From assembly GCA_030141605.1 (NCBI GenBank), contig JAQGDQ010000008.1, positions 1,468,501-1,532,500 on the forward strand: DNA of 64,000 bases. Reading direction: 5' to 3'. Each line of letters starts with the position of its first letter. Position 1 is the first letter of the stretch. The notes beneath the pieces were generated by a model. The model was not told the origin of the DNA. It made no database searches and was given only the letters and a program-made list of their open reading frames with translations. This DNA comes from Tubiluchus corallicola (lineage: Eukaryota; Priapulida; Priapulimorpha; Priapulimorphida; Tubiluchidae). Positions 1 to 13,200 of the stretch are shown here, in pieces. A program made the translations under genes and the position numbers.

Positions 1-70
1 TTCGCAAAGCAGTTCACATTTGCGAATTTGCTGTCAGAGAGAAAACTCGCTAGTCTGAATGCGCCGTTAG
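1..70. repeat. End of a dispersed element, shared with 28896-28976
   Basis: CGCAAAGCAGTTCACA, TTTGCTGTCAGAGAGAAAAC and TAGTCTGAATGCGCCGTTAGA occur here and, in the same order, just upstream of gene 2. The copy is cut by the window start. Confidence 0.75.
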
Positions 71-3000
71 ACATCTTTCACACACTGCGTTTTTACTCTC
101 TTGTACAGGGTGTTACAAAAAGAACAGTCCGCAAATAATTTTAATCATACCAATATTACACCATAGAAAATCTGTGTGGTTTATACCAAGTTATAATATA
201 TGGTAGGTAAATTGGCATAATTATAACGTCATAGTATAACGTTGCCTTTCATGCTATAATGTTGAAATCAATGTTCATTTTGTCATATTTGCCATACTTC
301 TAAAGCATGGTTTTAAAACTTTTAAAAAGTTGCTGATAACAAAAGTGCGTCTGTTACACCGTGTTTTTATAACTTTTTTGTGTGGAGCTTTAACTTTTTT
401 ATCGTCTTCTTCTCCATCTTCTGGCTTTTCCAGTGCATTTCATTCTCAACCAAGAAATGTTTTCAGCTTGACATTCAATTTGTATAGTTCTTTTCTATTC
501 TGTAAGTCTTATCCTCAAGTAATCGTTTGTCCTGGAAGGAATAAATATAAAAGTCATGAATGATATTAGTGAAGCTGAGAACGAAGCCGAAGAAGTAATC
601 TTCTTATTGTGCGGTACATCAGTTGGCTAATATAAAATATAATGGCTAGCAATTATAATAAAAAATTGTTTTAATTATTTATAAGCTTAAAATCAAGAGA
701 TAATTATTAATGATGGTACAAATACAAAGTTAATCTAATTTTCAATTCAAACTTTGAAGCACAGGAAATGTGAAAAAAATTGGAACACCGCCTGGATTTG
801 AATTAGGGACTTTCTGCTTACGAGGTAGACGCCGGTTTATCAAAGTTTAGTTTCAAAGTTAAATTATTTGAGAGCTTGTACTATCAAAAATGATTCTATT
901 TTAAAATAACACCGCAATGAAGCCAGCAAAACCTTGTATTAAATACAGTAAGCTATAAGTTTTCTTCTGAATGTGGAAACTGGAAATGTGGCAATATGAG
1001 TACATGTTTATAGAAATAAGATTCTCATAACTAATTTGATAGGAGGTGCTAATTTGATAAATCCTTTTGAAGGCTTCTTAAAACGTGTGCGGTTATAGTT
1101 AACGGGAAACGATTACTTTGTAAAAAATTCAACAGATAAGAGGTTCGATGGATTAAACCGAATTTATAAGCAACTGTTCCGCATTGAGACATAACAGGGT
1201 AAAAATATGAGAAGCTGTAACAAACGGATACGAGGCCGTCCGACCAAACTGTCGACATTTAGGAATTAATGACTGAGAGATCTTGAGAACGTCTTTAATT
1301 CAAGGAGCTGTAAAAATGCCTAATATGGTAATAAAGTTTAGACGGACGCTGATTCTAACTTCTGCGCATTTTTTACTTCTGTTCCATGTCACTGTCCTGT
1401 TTTCGTACTATTTCAAACAAGTAATTTACTTATGTATGCACACCAATATGTGTCTATAGTCGAAATTCGCCGGCTGCAATCTTTTGTTGATTCGAGATCG
1501 CGTGCTCGTTCTGTTCTACATAACAATAACGATGTAGTTATGAGGTTACTAATTCTGAAAATATATCCGTTAAAACCTAGATACAAAAGAGATGTGTTAC
1601 TTTTGCACCTTATTGTGTCGGATACCTACTTTAGTACGTGCAGCCTGTAGGATGTGTGCTTCCTATATAGAAACTTCTAAATAAATTAACCGCAATTATA
1701 AAAATTGCTGACCATGCAGTTGTTGAACAAATTAGAATTTTTTATCCTCGAGAGAAAGAAAGAAAAAGGAATGTAAGAGAAGGAAAAATCTTGTGGTTTT
1801 ATAAGCCTTAGCCCGGTGCGTGGCTCTTCTTCGAGTAAAAGGAGACTATTGATCATTTTGTCTACTTAAACTTTAAGGCTTGAAATTATAAATGCCATGC
1901 ACAGATGTGTAGGTGCCAAATATATAGAAAAGTGCTGAAAATTAAAAATACTGACTTAGTAATCAGTCAAAGTATAGTTTACAAGAGAAAAGATGTATGA
2001 GCGTTTAGAGGCTAACAAGGCTCAAACTTACGAAAGTTATCTAGAGTGCTGAATGCAATTAATTAACATTTTGGACTTCCCTTCTTCAGTAACAGATTAT
2101 AACTGTAAATCAATTCATAACACTTTTTGAGGCACATATGTTTATATTTTGTCAGTTGGTATCTCCCATTACTATGACATCAGCTTATAACATTTCGGAA
2201 CTGCAAGCGAATCATTTAGTCGCTCTGTTGAATTTGATCTAGACTTTTTATCGCACGTCAAAAGTGCCAATTTTGATATTATATATCCATCGATCGTTTT
2301 GCAGATAATCCGTGGGCAAATAATGAATTTTGTTCCAGCTGGACATCTAAACAACTTAAAAATTTTCAACTGTTTTTCCTTGTTTGCTAGATTTGCGATC
2401 TGTGTAGCTCACAGTGCGTGTACTTACTGTGGTATTTTGGAAATCAATAAACAAAACTAAATTAAACTCGTACAGGTTTCACCTGCTAAGCAATTCTAAA
2501 GCATAACAATGCATGCTCTTATTAAAGATTATTATGTTTATTATATATTATGTTTTAATTATTCACTTTCTAGATAAACTGCAAGTGGACATTGACCCAG
2601 ACTTTTGTCTTCTTTACAAGGTATTGTTTAGTTTTGATTTCTCTTTTCCTATTCCTTTTGAGTTGTTATTTGTTAGGAGGTAGACTGATGTTTCTGAGCA
2701 TCATACTCACACTGACCTTCTCAGTTGCTCAAACCGCTAACAATTAGTACAAATTATCTTTACCTAAGGCTTAGATAAAAACTTTTGGATGTGTATGCCT
2801 TTAAAAGTCAGAGATCATATTGAGCATTTTAAAGAACTGCTTCATGTGTCGCTCAAACTTGTGTCAACTTTTGTCTGAACTACAGTTCTGAGTAGTTTTG
2901 CAAGAAACATTAGTTAATATCATCGTGTATGAACGGTACTATAATTGCAGTTAAACTAATAATCAAAGTGATTAATTATTCATTAGTGGATTCACTTCGT

Positions 3001-4245
3001 TTACTTGCTCACCAATGCATTTATTCAATTTTTTTTCTTGTTTGCATTTATTCATTCACCCTCTCATTCGCTCTCGCTCTTACACTCTAACGTATTAGCC
3101 GTGCAACAAAAAACTCGAAAAATTTGGTTCAGTAGTTTTAGTAATTCTTTTTGACCTTTTCTCTTTTTTGTCCTTTTTCGTTCACCTGAAGAAGAACTAT
3201 AGTGGTAGTTAGTCCTAGTTTTTTAATTTTGGGATTTTTTATTCATATTCACTTTGGGGTTTTAAAGAAGTATTTGTATGTCACTTGAAGACGTAATCGC
3301 TGTGCTTTATTACGTAGCAGTCTAAAAATGTAAAAAATAAATAAATAACCTACACGCTATTGCACTTGTTTAAGTAGTTAATTAAGTTGTTTGTTTCCTT
3401 TTGTTTATTTGTTTGTTTCTTCTTAGTTAGTTAGTCAATTAATTAACTTGGTGTGCTAGTTAATTTATTTAGTAACATTACGAACACTAACTTAATTTAG
3501 TTAAAACTGAATACTGTTTAATGTTTGTATAAACTTATTACAGTTAGGTGAATGGTACTTTGATTTTGTTTCAATGCTTCAGTCATTGCCCAAGTGCATC
3601 GTAAACAATCATACATTTTGCACGCGCGTTGAAGCGACTTACTACGTCTGGCTTGAATCATAATGTTGTCCATTGAGCCAAGTAATTTGCCAATTACAAG
3701 GCACTTTTCATTTTCGCTCCATCATCTATGTACCACCGGGTCGTCATAGTCCAATTATTGAACAAACACACTACATCCAGGAAATTGAAATTTCACCCAA
3801 TAAGAAACTGTTACACGGCGGTGGTGGTCGAGATAAACCAGGTAACGCTGTTAGGCGAGGGGGTGTTTGCACAGATCTCAATTAAAACAAAAACATGTCG
3901 AGTGGGTGAATGGTTTGACAGGACCGACCCGGAACCGCATTCTCAGTTTCAAAAGAACCAATTAATGTTCATGGGATAGGTATGCGATATTCTGCACTGC
4001 TCCTGATGCAAGGCAGGTTTCACGCGTCACACGAAAAGAAATATCTATAGCAGTGTTCAGTGCGCAGTTTTTTTTATAAAGAATTGATGGCTATTATAAC
4101 TTCTATTGAGATTTTTACATATAGTTTTTGACATTAATGTGTGTCATATATTCATTATTCAGTTATGCTTTAAATTTTTATAATGTTTATGCTTTGATGC
4201 TTTTGTTTATAATGCCAAGTGTAGTGCGAATTTCTTCTATTGCAG
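71..4245. other. Non-coding region upstream of gene 1
   Basis: No ORF with recognisable homology. AT-rich with scattered low-complexity TTTG/TTAG tracts (about 3370-3470). A minus-strand B-box-like stretch near 785-840 (GGATTTGAATTAGGGAC) hints at an old tRNA-derived SINE. The 5' non-coding exon and promoter of gene 1 must lie here or further upstream, but I could not locate them. Confidence 0.4.
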
Positions 4246-4262
4246 GTGCATCTGATTGGAGA
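4246..4262 (+). other. 5'UTR stub of gene 1 after a leader-intron splice acceptor
   Basis: A pyrimidine-rich TTCTTCTATTGCAG ends at 4245, 17 bases before the start codon, so the first exon(s) of gene 1 are non-coding and lie upstream. Gene 2 has the same arrangement (acceptor just before its ATG). I cannot place the upstream exon or the promoter. The less AT-rich stretch around 3600-3970, which ends in a possible donor (GGGATAG then GTATGC), is a weak candidate. Confidence 0.5.
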
Positions 4263-7200
4263 ATGAAAACACCTGTAACGGTTGCTATACTTGTTGTCGT
4301 AAGTTCAGATTTGTGTAACTATAATTCCGTTAATTCATTCTTTTAAGTATTACATAGAAAATTAAAGTTTATTTGTTGTTGTTTTTTCGTGCCTTCGAGC
4401 CTTTTGCACAAAATCATTGCAATTGTGCATGTTATACGAGCAACGATCTTACTTAAAATGACATATCGAGTACTGAAAATTTTTTAGCGATTAACTTTGC
4501 AGAGGTTAGATTCGCAATATAGTCAGAACACTCAGAATTATTTACAAAAATACGAAAACAAATGCTGCGCAAGTGTCTAGCCGATAAATCATGCCACAAA
4601 ATTATTTTTTGTGTTTTTAGTAACTAAGACAAAAATTTTGATACATTTTGCAGCTCAATGTTAACATGTACAGAAGTGAAACAAATTTCATTAGATTCAT
4701 TCTAAGCTTTTAATAAATAATTTAAATTATTTAATGAGTCAAGAAGTCGAGTTAATGGGATTGAGGAAACAGAATTATTTTGCTTAAAAACCATCGTGTT
4801 TTTCTCAAAAAAGAAAAAGATTTTCACGAGAAATGTGACTATGTTCTGTTTTGACTACATAAGTAGTTGAGTCAGTTGAATAACGTGTTTTTATCCATTT
4901 TCCTTTTAGCTTGTATCATGTACTGTGGCGGAACAAGAAATTGATCAAGGAGTTAAGGGAGTTGACCCAGCACTCGATGACACTGAAAACACTGAAAAAG
5001 CACAGAACGATGAATCTAAAGCAGTTAATTCACAAGATGCTGGCAGAACTGGACAATATCAACTGCACGAACCACCTGATTACGACTACAATCCTTACCA
5101 ACAGCAAGGTAACTATTGAAAAACAATAACAGCACACCCAGGTAGCACAACGTATTGTCACTATATGATTACAGTCTTGTCAGGGACTTGGCAAACAATG
5201 TTTTCAAAAAAATATTTTCGCCATTTTGGTTCAATGTGGTATATTTTTGTTCAACATTGGTTCCATCTTGGTACAAATATTGTACGACAATATTTTATAA
5301 CCATGTTCAGACGAGATTGTATATATTTATTACCCACATGGGTACAACATTGGACCAACATTGTCATTTAATATTGGAAACACGTATCTTGCACATATTG
5401 ATCAAAAACATTATACAGTGTGGTAGCAATTTTGTTCTGCCGCCGAATTCTCGTCGCCAGGGTAACTACAATAACACCGCAAATTAACCATTTTAAATAT
5501 AACCTTTCTACAAAGTACAAGGAACAGAATCAATAGCAGTAATATGCGAGAAACAACATTGTATGTAAAATTGTATTTTATAAAATAGGTACAATATTGT
5601 CTCTTGCATATTACCATGATTGTTTCTATTGCTTAACCTGTTTATAGCACAGATTTTGCCACAGTAGTGTAAATAAATCATAATCTATATAGGATAATAT
5701 TAGCACAATGACAGTAAGACAGATAATATAGTAACGAACAGTATTGATGTTTAGGTGCAGTACCAGTTCAGGATCCATCATACGACAGTCGTCAAGGTGG
5801 ATACGATCCATATAACGGACCACAAGGTGCCAAAGAAAAATATGGACCGGTAATAGGAGGAAGCAATCCAACAGTAAGGAACCAATCTATGTTGTTAATT
5901 AACATAGCTTATTTCAAGCTAAAATAATATACGACTAGATTCAGCGTACCAGACATGTACTTTAAATGGTTTGTTGGTTTCCCAATATATTTTGAAAAAC
6001 ACGGGAGGATTTTTTGAACACACGAAATTTGTTAAATTCTTCTCAGGGTAACACAGCAAACTTCATTTCAGTTTGGTTACTCCCTTGCGAAGTGTTCCAT
6101 AAAGAGGTCTGTTTCGCTGTGATGTTATTTCTAACTGCGTTGATAGCTGAATACCTAGAGTCATTTAAGTTGTTGTTTTGCCCACTTTGCGCGATCTATA
6201 TCCCGTGAAATCTACTCGTAATTTAGCCCCCAAATACACCTAAGCGACTGGAACATTGTTACATTATAAAACACGTAAAGCTCACAAACTGTATAACCTG
6301 TTTGTTTAAATACGGAAATCTGCCAACGTTAAATCTGGTCCTACATCAACTAGCATGGCAGTAATAACGATTGCTTTTGTATTAAATGATATGCCTGTGG
6401 TTAAAACTATAATCATTATTTGCCGGATAATCATTATACTCACTTATCAGTGGTTAATGCTTTCACTTATCTACCTAATAACAAATCTCAATACAGGCCT
6501 TTGTAATGTAAAGTGTTACTGTGAACTGTTCTGGTATTACAAGTGTTTCAGTGTGGTGCAATTGCGCGTGCGGTATGGATGTCAAGTAAACATGACTGCT
6601 CTATTAGCTGGCGAAGTCAAACATAAATTATATTGCTCCTCTAGTGACATTGTGACATGGAAACAGATAAGAAAACAATAATTTCACAGAAATTTATTTA
6701 AAGTCTTAGTAACGTTTTTGCTTTTGTTAGTGCTTGATTTGATTTGAGCAATTTTATTAATTTATAATTATTCCTCTTACAATAAATCAAATAAACTTAA
6801 TTTAATAATTATGGTAAAATGGGCCAATGTCTCACGCTGACTAATGTCGGACAGCTCGTTTCAGGCTTTACCAAAAATAAAATAGTATAGACGCTGTTTT
6901 CACTCTCCTTAATTAGGAAATGGATAACGAGATAATGGATACTTGTCATCCCTATTCTTATCTTTTCGAAATGGAGGTTGTGAACCCGTCGGGAGTATAT
7001 CTAAGTCAGTAATAACGTCACTGACCCACGACTCAGTCATAGTTATCAAATTGCAGTTATGGAATAAAGATAAAGTTAATATATTTCAGATAACTTGGGT
7101 TCTACGGTAACACTATTCACATTCAAACGAACAAAATTTTTACGGATTACTGGACTCTTTATGGGGCCAGGACCAGGATTTTTATGTACATCACCTCACA

Positions 7201-10200
7201 ATCACATCACATCAAATCACATCAATCACATCAAAAATAGATCTTAGACTCTCTTTGAAATCATTTGTATAGTAATGACACGTTATAGAACAACCCTATC
7301 GCCAGTCTGTGCAACGCTGCGGAGTTGACCATATAAATGGTAAGATATAAAGAGAGAGAAAGAGAGGAAACACGTTAAACGACATTAGCCAGTGTACAAC
7401 ATTAGCCCTCTTTACCCGATGTCTCCTTAATTCGTGTTTTAGTTCGCTACCAGTTTCTTTTCTTTTGAACCTTAATTAAGACAATAGAGACGTGTGTAAG
7501 TTCTTTTTCAAGTTAAATAGTTCCATTATGCAGCACATACATTTTTAAATAATACATTCAACGTTAACGTGTTTGCTGTAGTACATATTTATCACTAATT
7601 CTGCCTCTAATCCATCTAACTTTTTATACAGGGATCATATAGGGTATATGAGCAACCCACATCTCCAAGTGGTTCATATGAAACCGATCCACCACATTAT
7701 ATTGATCCATACGCGTCCACTGCGCAATCCCAGTATGGCCAGACCACTCAAACTAAAGGACTCAATGTAGCCTACCTCAAAAAGACGAATCAGGATCCCG
7801 TCGACCAGCCACCAGGTGCCGAAGCCAGCAACAAACAGAACTACGGGGGATATCCGGACTACGAACGCTATCCAGATTACGACAGAGGTGGTTATCGGGA
7901 TTACGAGCAGAGAGATTACGAGCAAGCACCAGATTATAGAGGTGGTGGCAACTATGACCAATATCCAGATTACAGAGGAGGTGGAGGAGGTGGAGGAGGA
8001 GGAGGAGGGTATGAGCCATTACCTGACTACAGGCCAGACGACCGAGCCCGAGAATATGAGACAGATTATAGGGGTGAAGAAGATGGATATGATCCATACG
8101 CATCTAATGGGTATAGCAGTGGACCAAATAGTGCTGTTGTCTATGGTGACGAAGCTAGTAATAATATCCAAGGTAATCACGGCTCGCTAACACACACCCC
8201 ACCCCACCCCACCCTATTTATGAATCTTTGGTAACAAAATATAGCGAAGAATACTTTATAATTAAAGTCGTTTCATAGCAGCATTTTTGTTTGGAACATT
8301 TATAATATCAACATTTAATACCAGCCAAGCTTTTGTCTGAAATGTCCTCCAGTCTAGTCACGCTGACTTAGATTAATGAAAGAACAAATTGCACAAAGTG
8401 CACCAATCATGAGCATTAAACGCAAGAAATTAATATGATATAACTGATGTTCAATAATAGGCCTCATTTAATATTTAATCAAGTGAACCTTTGATGCCTT
8501 ATAACTGCTTCAAAATGCCTGAAAATACTTATCAGTAGTTATTTCTCTATAATTGCCATGAACTTTTAACTCTTTAAAATTGTCTTCCGTGTTTTTTCTA
8601 ATCGTCAGATTTTAACATACAATGAATGGTTTATCTGACTAATGCGGCATACAAACGATAATGCATTTCAAACCAATCCTTAGCGTTTAAAAACTACTGA
8701 ATTTAATGGTAATTCAAAGAAAGGTTAGTTTAGTGAAATATCAGCAACTTTTTGTGAGCTAGACAATTAACCGATGAGAAGACCACTGCTGAGCAGACCC
8801 GAGTTTACCTGATATACAGAACAGTGAAGCGGCAAATTCTGATAAATTCCAGTATCCACTTTGCCTTAACCTAATGTAGTTATTTTAGCACAGTAATGCA
8901 GTTTATTTGGTAATTATTTTGTTTTCTTAATTTTTTAATTCTTAAGTTAATGCAGTAAAATATTTATATCAAATTAGAATTACCTATTAATTTTTCGCTG
9001 CAATGTTCTATCCCCCTACTCGTTACTGTTACATCAACTAGCGGTTCACTGTATTCCGGATTTTTAGCATTGGCAGCATCTTATGAATTATTTTTGTCCA
9101 TAACTCACTACCAGTGCACAACTTCGAAGCTAAAAAGAATTTGTCAATTCTTTTGTCAAAGAATAATCAACAAGCACATTTACGTCTGTTTCAAACGATT
9201 TAATATTGTCGGTTCCTGTTTAAGTAGGCAGAGAAATATTAATACGGTGATGCCTTATAAAGTAAAAGCTGCATCTAATCGAAAATATAAAGCTCGTGCT
9301 TTAATTATGGGTAGTAAAGTATAGAATATAAAATATAAATTTTAGTATTTTTCTTATTTTTTCACGCTACATTAGAGGTCGATATGTCTTCATCTCTCTC
9401 TCTCTCTCTCCCTCTCCCCCCCCCTCTCTCTCTCTCTCTCTCTCCTTTCTACACGTATGGAAACTAATAGGACATATAGTTACTACAACTGTCAGTTAAT
9501 GTTATTTACATTATTCATTACAAAAGTTACCTAAACACGAATTGACTAGAACATTCTCGTAAAATAGCTTCTGCACTTATTGTATAAAGAAATCAATTTA
9601 ATTATTTCAGCGGTTGAAACCATCTGTGATAGTCGCTTCTATAACAAGATGGTGGTTAATATAAAGTTTACTGGCGGCTTTAGCGGTCGAATCTATCCCA
9701 AAGGATACTTCAATGTTAGACAGTGTTCATCTTATGGCGATGGTAGTTACTTGGCAACTGTGGAACTGCCATTAGATGGTTGTGGCACTCAAGAATACGG
9801 AGTAAGTATTGTAGTATTTATAACCAACTATATGGGTCATTAAAGTAGATTTTTTTAAATAAAATACAACATTTTGATCTTGAATCGAACTTAGAATGTA
9901 TTTCTGTAAATGACTGCACCGTGGCAGTTTTAACGTTACAAAAGCATTCTTCACGTTCCGCCTAAATAATAGACTTTGTAAACGTGAAGATACAATACCA
10001 AGGTCTCTATTGCTACAACTACTACTAAGTCTTTGCAGTAATGCTACATGACGAAAACGTGAATGGCAACGCAGAATTTTGCTTTCCTCAAACATCGTTG
10101 TACAAACTGTATAACTGTGGCAAAATTCTTAATCAAGGAAAAGAATTAATGGAAGGTGAATCATTTTAAGACAACGTCACAGTCGAAAAAAATCCACAGT

Positions 10201-13200
10201 TACATTCTGTGCTACAGATAAAACTGCCCTTTTTATACAAGCCGCCCGAAACAAGGCCACTTAATATACAGTGAGCCTTGCAATGCAGAGGTAAAGAAAT
10301 AAATACATGAACAAAAGAGAAACAGATGAGCTTTATATCTAATCTGCTAGTAATAGAAGGTATCAGCTGATGTTCCTCAGTCGTGTGAAATAGAAGTTTT
10401 CAGGAAACACGTTTCTGGTAAAGAATTCCATAGATAAAAACTGACCTAAGCAGTTGGCAATGTCTAGACAGTCATATGACAACGAAGTCACTCCTTATAT
10501 TATGGCGTTGTGAGGCAGACTGGGGTTCCACGAGTATCCGAAATTTCCTTATCTTTTAAAGTTAATGATCTTTGGTTAACTTTTGGCTTTTGGTATAACT
10601 GAAAATATATGTAAACTGTTTTGTTGCTCTTGATCATTCACTATAAAGGACAAAGAAACTTGTCCTTACTTCGGCTAACACTGAAACGTCCTTGGAAACA
10701 TCACTTCGGAGCTTAGAGTAATGTTATCACCATGAAAAACTGGTATAGTGTTATCACCATGAAAAACTGAAAAACTGGTATCAGTTTTTCATGGTAATAA
10801 CACTATTCTAAGCTCCGAAGTGATGTTTCCAAGGACGTTCAAGTGTTAGCAGACCTAAACTCAAAGACACATTTTAGGTATTAAAGTTTGATAAGCCAGA
10901 ATTAACAAGCTTAACAGCTTATGTGGTTAATTAATTGAAAGAGCGAAGTCGATGAAAAATTGTCAGCCAATACGAACCCAGAACCTTGAGATGACATATC
11001 AAAGTTATCAATGTTAATTGCATACTCCCAGAATGAGATTCAGACTATAAGTGAGTTAATAGTTCGAACTGGAGCAAACCGGCCGGAAATGGTAAGGTTC
11101 TGGGTTCAAATCTTGTCTGACTCACAATTTTTCAGCGCGTTTCTCCTTCAGGCACTTAGTGGTTATTATTGATTATTGTTAATTATTGATTATACACAAA
11201 CTGATTGGTATGTTATTTTTGGTATATCGCAATTCAATAATTAAAAAACTTTCACTTGTAAACATTATTTTACAGTTTTTTCTTCTTTTTGTCACAGGGA
11301 GACTACGAGGACCACCAACAAGAGTTTGTCACATATGAGAATGTGATTATTATTATGAATGAAGCCAGTTTAGGGGTTCTAGAAGAGTGGGATAGAGCAT
11401 ACAGAGTTAGTTGTATATTCGACAAGAAGGCTGAAAGAAGAGTTGATTATGGCATCACAGTACCGTAAGTAGGGGTGCATCTTAGCACCAAAACACAGTA
11501 AGTAGGCCACCTTTTAGTATTGAATCTGTCGGGATCATTTTTGAACTTTATATATATATATATGAACTTTATTTATTTAACGAGCATTAACAAAGCAGCA
11601 TAGCTGGTGCAAGTTTCTCCACTATAATTACTCCATTGAACTTTATATATACTGATAGTAAATAACTCAAAATTTAGAGGCAACAGCTCCACTTTTTCCT
11701 CGGTGATTTTCATTAGATGGATGATTGCGGGTATCGCATTCTTTACCTTAAACAGCAATAATTAAGCTCTTCTTTATTTCATCTCGCTATGTTTTCTGAT
11801 CACAACTAGTTATTAATTTCTGGTGTCGTAACTATTTTATATTACTTATAATAACAAATATTAATCGTTTTTGTACAGTTAATCTATAACACAGTAGTTA
11901 AGACAATGTAGTACTAACCACAGATATCGCTGTGGGAAGGTAAGCGGGTCATTCAACAGTTATGTGTACCATCATCCAGGATTTTCCCGAAGTCATAAGG
12001 CGTCGGTTTAGCACTTCGGGATTTTAGTTGTAACAAGCATGTGTGCTAGTTTAGTATCCCACTCCTACTATAGTAATCGACAATTATGTAGTTCGTTTAT
12101 TTCTCCGTTTATTGAGATGGTGCTGGGTTCTACGTTTGCAAAGTTTAGTAGCTAATTTCATGCATAGCTTTTTCGTTTATGTGGATTATTTTACATTACC
12201 AGTAGACTATAATTGCAGACGACTGTTGGTTCTTGTTTTAACACGTTACTCATTAGAGCATTTTAGGTAAAGCTGACAGGGACAGCTACCTAGGAGCTTA
12301 ATTGTTGAGGTACCATGCTACAATCCCGTTAAGCCCATAAATCTATTGAAGCACGATAACCGTTGACGACCGCTTGGCTTTCAGCAGTGGTCTTGACTCC
12401 TTATATTAAACTTGATTATTTAATGTCATAATTTTTCTTTATTTTCAGAACATATATGATAAAAACACTTTTATTGACTGTTTTTGTGTTTGAATCTCTT
12501 TTAGAATGTTACGAATAAATGATGCTAAACCATATCGAGCTCCAATCCCAGATGTTTTTTTAAAAGTGGTAAAAGGATATGATCCAAGAGCTGCTCCAGC
12601 AAGTGAACTTTACGTGGGCACTCATGCTGCGTTAATTATTACCCTTGCTGATAATCGTAAGTAAAAGCATTAATCCTCATAGTCTGTTCTGGTCAGTTGA
12701 CTATATCTTTGCACCAGATTTATTCATTACATTTCCACGATTATTTTTAACCAAAAGGCCGAACGAGCCGCGTACGAATGTGAATATCATTGGTTTCTTA
12801 TATTTTCGCATGTTTTCTGACTTTTCTAAATACCGTGTGACAATATTAAAGATTGTACTGGCATTTCAGTACTGAGTTAGCGACTCTTCAAGGCTAAGTT
12901 TCAAGACAGCAAAATACTGCTGCTTCTTTCGACATGCACAAATAGTTCGTGTTTTATCGTTATACTCTAGACACAATAGAAGACAATAGTCAATTTAGAT
13001 AGTTCAACAATAATGAATCGTATTGTACTGCACGATCATTATAATTAGACAATTTAAATTAACGGCGAGCGTAGCAACAACTTCAGCAATGATATAGCGA
13101 CAACGGCATTGACCACTTCTACACTTATTATTATGAAAGTCAAGTGACGTCTGTTACCCACTTTTCAATTTTGCTTAATTAGTGACATTACATTTGCATT

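Noticed and set aside
785-840. tRNA gene
   Set aside because: Only a B-box-like word is visible; no complete cloverleaf, A box or terminator could be traced.
2573-2633. Short exon-like segment between CTTTCTAG and AAG|GTATTG
   Set aside because: Splice-like edges but too short and unlinked to any frame of gene 1.
3673-3979. Two overlapping ORFs with fairly balanced composition upstream of gene 1
   Set aside because: No recognisable motif and no good acceptor in frame; at most a candidate untranslated exon.
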